From the NCBI GenBank assembly GCA_024234505.1, contig JACKOD010000004.1, positions 310,001 through 374,000 on the forward strand: 64,000 nt of DNA. The letters are read 5' to 3'. Both the position numbers and the translations under genes were made by a program. The notes beneath the pieces were generated by a model. The model saw nothing but the letters and a program-made list of their open reading frames with translations, was not told where the DNA came from and ran no database searches. Each line of letters begins with the position of its first letter. Position 1 is the stretch's first letter. Positions 62,460-64,000 of this stretch are shown piece after piece. Source of the DNA: Hahellaceae bacterium. Its GTDB lineage: Bacteria > Pseudomonadota > Gammaproteobacteria > Pseudomonadales > Oleiphilaceae.

Positions 62460-62909
62460 TCACACCATTGCCGCTTCGTACACTTTTTCAACCTCGGTAA
62501 ACTTAGTGACACTCTCTAGGCGAGTTAAGGTTGTGAGTTTCATCGAGTTTTTCATTGGGCGATGTGGCACGTTGGTCACTGGCGTTTGCAGTGACAGTGG
62601 TTTGCCTAACTCAAATAAATAATACAAATCAGCAGAACCTGACTTCTTACCCGCTTGATCTTCGGTAATGGCGTAGCGTGGTAACACGGTGACTCGTTTA
62701 ACCGGCCAAAGTTTGTCAATTTGCTTGGTTGAACTTTGAGTGTCTGAGGTAGACGCCAACGCTAAATAGCGAATTTCCTCGGCAATATGCAGCTTAAATT
62801 TCTGCAAAAACGTGCTTTGCGGCAGGTGATACCACAGCGCTATGCCTTGCTCAAATTGTTCAAAGTAGCCATTATCACGGCCACGTTGCCCACCCAATGC
62901 CACTGTCAT
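62460..62909 (-). CDS. Unrecognised protein between helicase and mqsR
   Basis: About 149 residues from ATG 62909, five bases after the helicase stop; the frame is open up to 62981, so an earlier start overlapping the helicase by 67 bp is possible. Features: YFEQFEQGIALWYHLPQSTFLQKFKLHIAEE (in part), a Ser/Thr-rich centre, and PRYAITEDQAGKKSGSADLYYLFELG. No signal, membrane helix or known motif. Close spacing on both sides (38 bp to mqsR) ties it to the helicase and the toxin cassette. Confidence 0.6.
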   Translation of the reverse strand: MTVALGGQRGRDNGYFEQFEQGIALWYHLPQSTFLQKFKLHIAEEIRYLALASTSDTQSSTKQIDKLWPVKRVTVLPRYAITEDQAGKKSGSADLYYLFELGKPLSLQTPVTNVPHRPMKNSMKLTTLTRLESVTKFTEVEKVYEAAMV

Positions 62910-62914
62910 CTTGA

Positions 62915-64000
62915 CTAGCCCACTGCCAACTTCGCGGCTTGTTGCCACATAAAGTGGGGCATAGGCTCTTTTAACTGCCAAGTAATACTCATCGGCTGTG
63001 ACCCCGTATGCGATACATACTCCACTTCACCGTAATTAACAAAACCCATAGTGCGGCCGTATTCATCTTTGCTTTGTTCACGCACAAATAAAAACAGTCG
63101 CTTGCCCATTTTTTGATGCTGGATGTACTCCGAGCCACGCCCCTTATCGGGTCGTGAACTATTTTGCGACTGCCAATGAAAGAGGTGTTCGTTAATAGCG
63201 TAATCGTGATACATGGTGGTTGGCGAAAATTGCTTTTCGTTTTTGTCCAAGGTGACAAACATCAGTTCAATATTTTGATCTTTCAGCACAAACACACCTT
63301 CGCGTGCTGGAGGTTGGCGCTCAAAAGTGGTCGCTCCAAATGCCACCAATATTTGCTCACGTGCATAACGCGCATGCAGCCTCAATGAAACCTCAGGCAA
63401 AGCCTGCATTGCTGGTTGTTCATGCTTGGTTTGTGCGAGCTGCCAGTTAACAACGTCCAATAGTTCTGCTTTTAACTCGCAAGCATTCAGTTTTGCTAAG
63501 CTCTGTTCAATGGAATCAAAACCGCACTCTGGCCCTGTTTTTTGCCAAAAATCGTAATGACACATCAAGGCATAACGATGGTCAGCATCTTCAATAACAA
63601 AGTTACTTTGGCAAAGCTGTTTTAAGAAACTCAAATAGGCATGATCATCACAGGTCAAAATTCGGTTATGAATGGCCTTCCTAAGCATTTTCAACAGTTC
63701 TTCTTCAACTGATTTTTCGTTGATTTCATCTTTAGCTTGCTGAACCAGCTGCGACCAACTCCCTCGCTTATAAAGCTCATTCAAGTCGATGTAAGGATTT
63801 AAAGATAAGAAATTCGACAATGTTAACGGCAGTGTGGAATGCTGAGGATATTGGCGGATCATCGCGACTAGGCGCTTCAACGTTAATGAAGCTTGACGAA
63901 TATTGCTGAGCACCATTTCTTGCGTGCGCTTGCTTAACTCAATGCGACAACCCAGTGGCGCGTGAGGGAACCCTTGCTTTATTTCTTCGCTGATCGCGCT
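62915..64000 (-). CDS. DUF3427 helicase, C-terminal part (continues beyond right edge)
   Basis: The frame is open to the window edge; 361 codons are visible. The end is a full DUF3427 domain: YAREQILVAFGATTFERQPP, LDKNEKQFSPTTMYHDYAI, LFHWQSQ, KRLFLFVREQ, YVSHTGSQPMSITWQL. Such domains close large DEAD/DEAH helicases that often start with a phospholipase-D-type nuclease; those parts would lie outside. At the left of the visible part, PLGCRIELSKRTQEMV is the helicase-to-DUF3427 linker. Defence or DNA-processing role is inferred from the family and the island. Confidence 0.88.
   Translation of the reverse strand, partial: SAISEEIKQGFPHAPLGCRIELSKRTQEMVLSNIRQASLTLKRLVAMIRQYPQHSTLPLTLSNFLSLNPYIDLNELYKRGSWSQLVQQAKDEINEKSVEEELLKMLRKAIHNRILTCDDHAYLSFLKQLCQSNFVIEDADHRYALMCHYDFWQKTGPECGFDSIEQSLAKLNACELKAELLDVVNWQLAQTKHEQPAMQALPEVSLRLHARYAREQILVAFGATTFERQPPAREGVFVLKDQNIELMFVTLDKNEKQFSPTTMYHDYAINEHLFHWQSQNSSRPDKGRGSEYIQHQKMGKRLFLFVREQSKDEYGRTMGFVNYGEVEYVSHTGSQPMSITWQLKEPMPHFMWQQAAKLAVG

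Overview
The window looks like the chromosome of a Pseudomonas-related gammaproteobacterium, possibly of the Oceanospirillales or a similar marine group. This is inferred from gene content and order only. Several blocks keep the order familiar from Pseudomonas: glnK-amtB next to ubiK and yifB/comM; hemW-rdgB-DUF4426-metW-metX; yggU-yggT-proC-yggS-pilT-pilU; polA-DUF2782-thrB; and pyrE-crc-rph-yicC. The presence of crc, a translational repressor related to exonuclease III but without its catalytic residues, strengthens the link. No rRNA, tRNA or CRISPR array was seen.

Layout, left to right. 1-4.5 kb: signalling (partial CheA with MshEN-like motifs, a STAS protein, a FixL/FixJ-like two-component pair). 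4.8-11 kb: a secreted protein gene broken by an in-frame amber codon, then a branched-chain amino acid catabolic operon (leucine dehydrogenase, E1 alpha, E1 beta, E2) behind an AraC-type regulator. 11-14.3 kb: small genes (PilZ, YjdF-like, a glycosylase/YbgA-like fusion, YbfF esterase). 14.5-24.4 kb: nitrogen assimilation (glnK-amtB, nrtABD, a NIT nitrate sensor, guanine deaminase), with sigma-54 and NtrC-like sites upstream of glnK and, more weakly, nrtA. ubiK and yifB lie inside this block. 24.7-54.5 kb: ordinary core genes (trmB, a TPR response regulator, hemW, rdgB, metWX, a dynamin-like GTPase, proC, pilTU, polA, thrB, trhP, polyphosphate:AMP phosphotransferase, a phasin/AlgP-like protein, pyrE, crc, rph, yicC).

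From about 54.6 kb to the right edge the window is an accessory island. It opens with a heavily decayed tyrosine integrase, then a small membrane protein, a HigBA toxin-antitoxin pair with a compact promoter-operator, and a TOTE-type primase-helicase split by one extra G in a G6 tract. A repeat-rich stretch and a decaying unknown gene follow. On the opposite strand there is a three-gene toxin-antitoxin-chaperone cassette (MqsR-like toxin, MqsA-like antitoxin with a C-terminal extension, SecB-like chaperone), directly downstream of an unrecognised gene and the 3' part of a DUF3427 helicase that runs off the window. Together these look like a phage-defence/addiction island on the remains of an integrative element.

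Three short tandem repeats (35-bp period at the amtB 3' end, 19-bp units upstream of guaD, 17-bp units at the 3' end of a DUF4124-like gene) are the other unusual feature of the core region.
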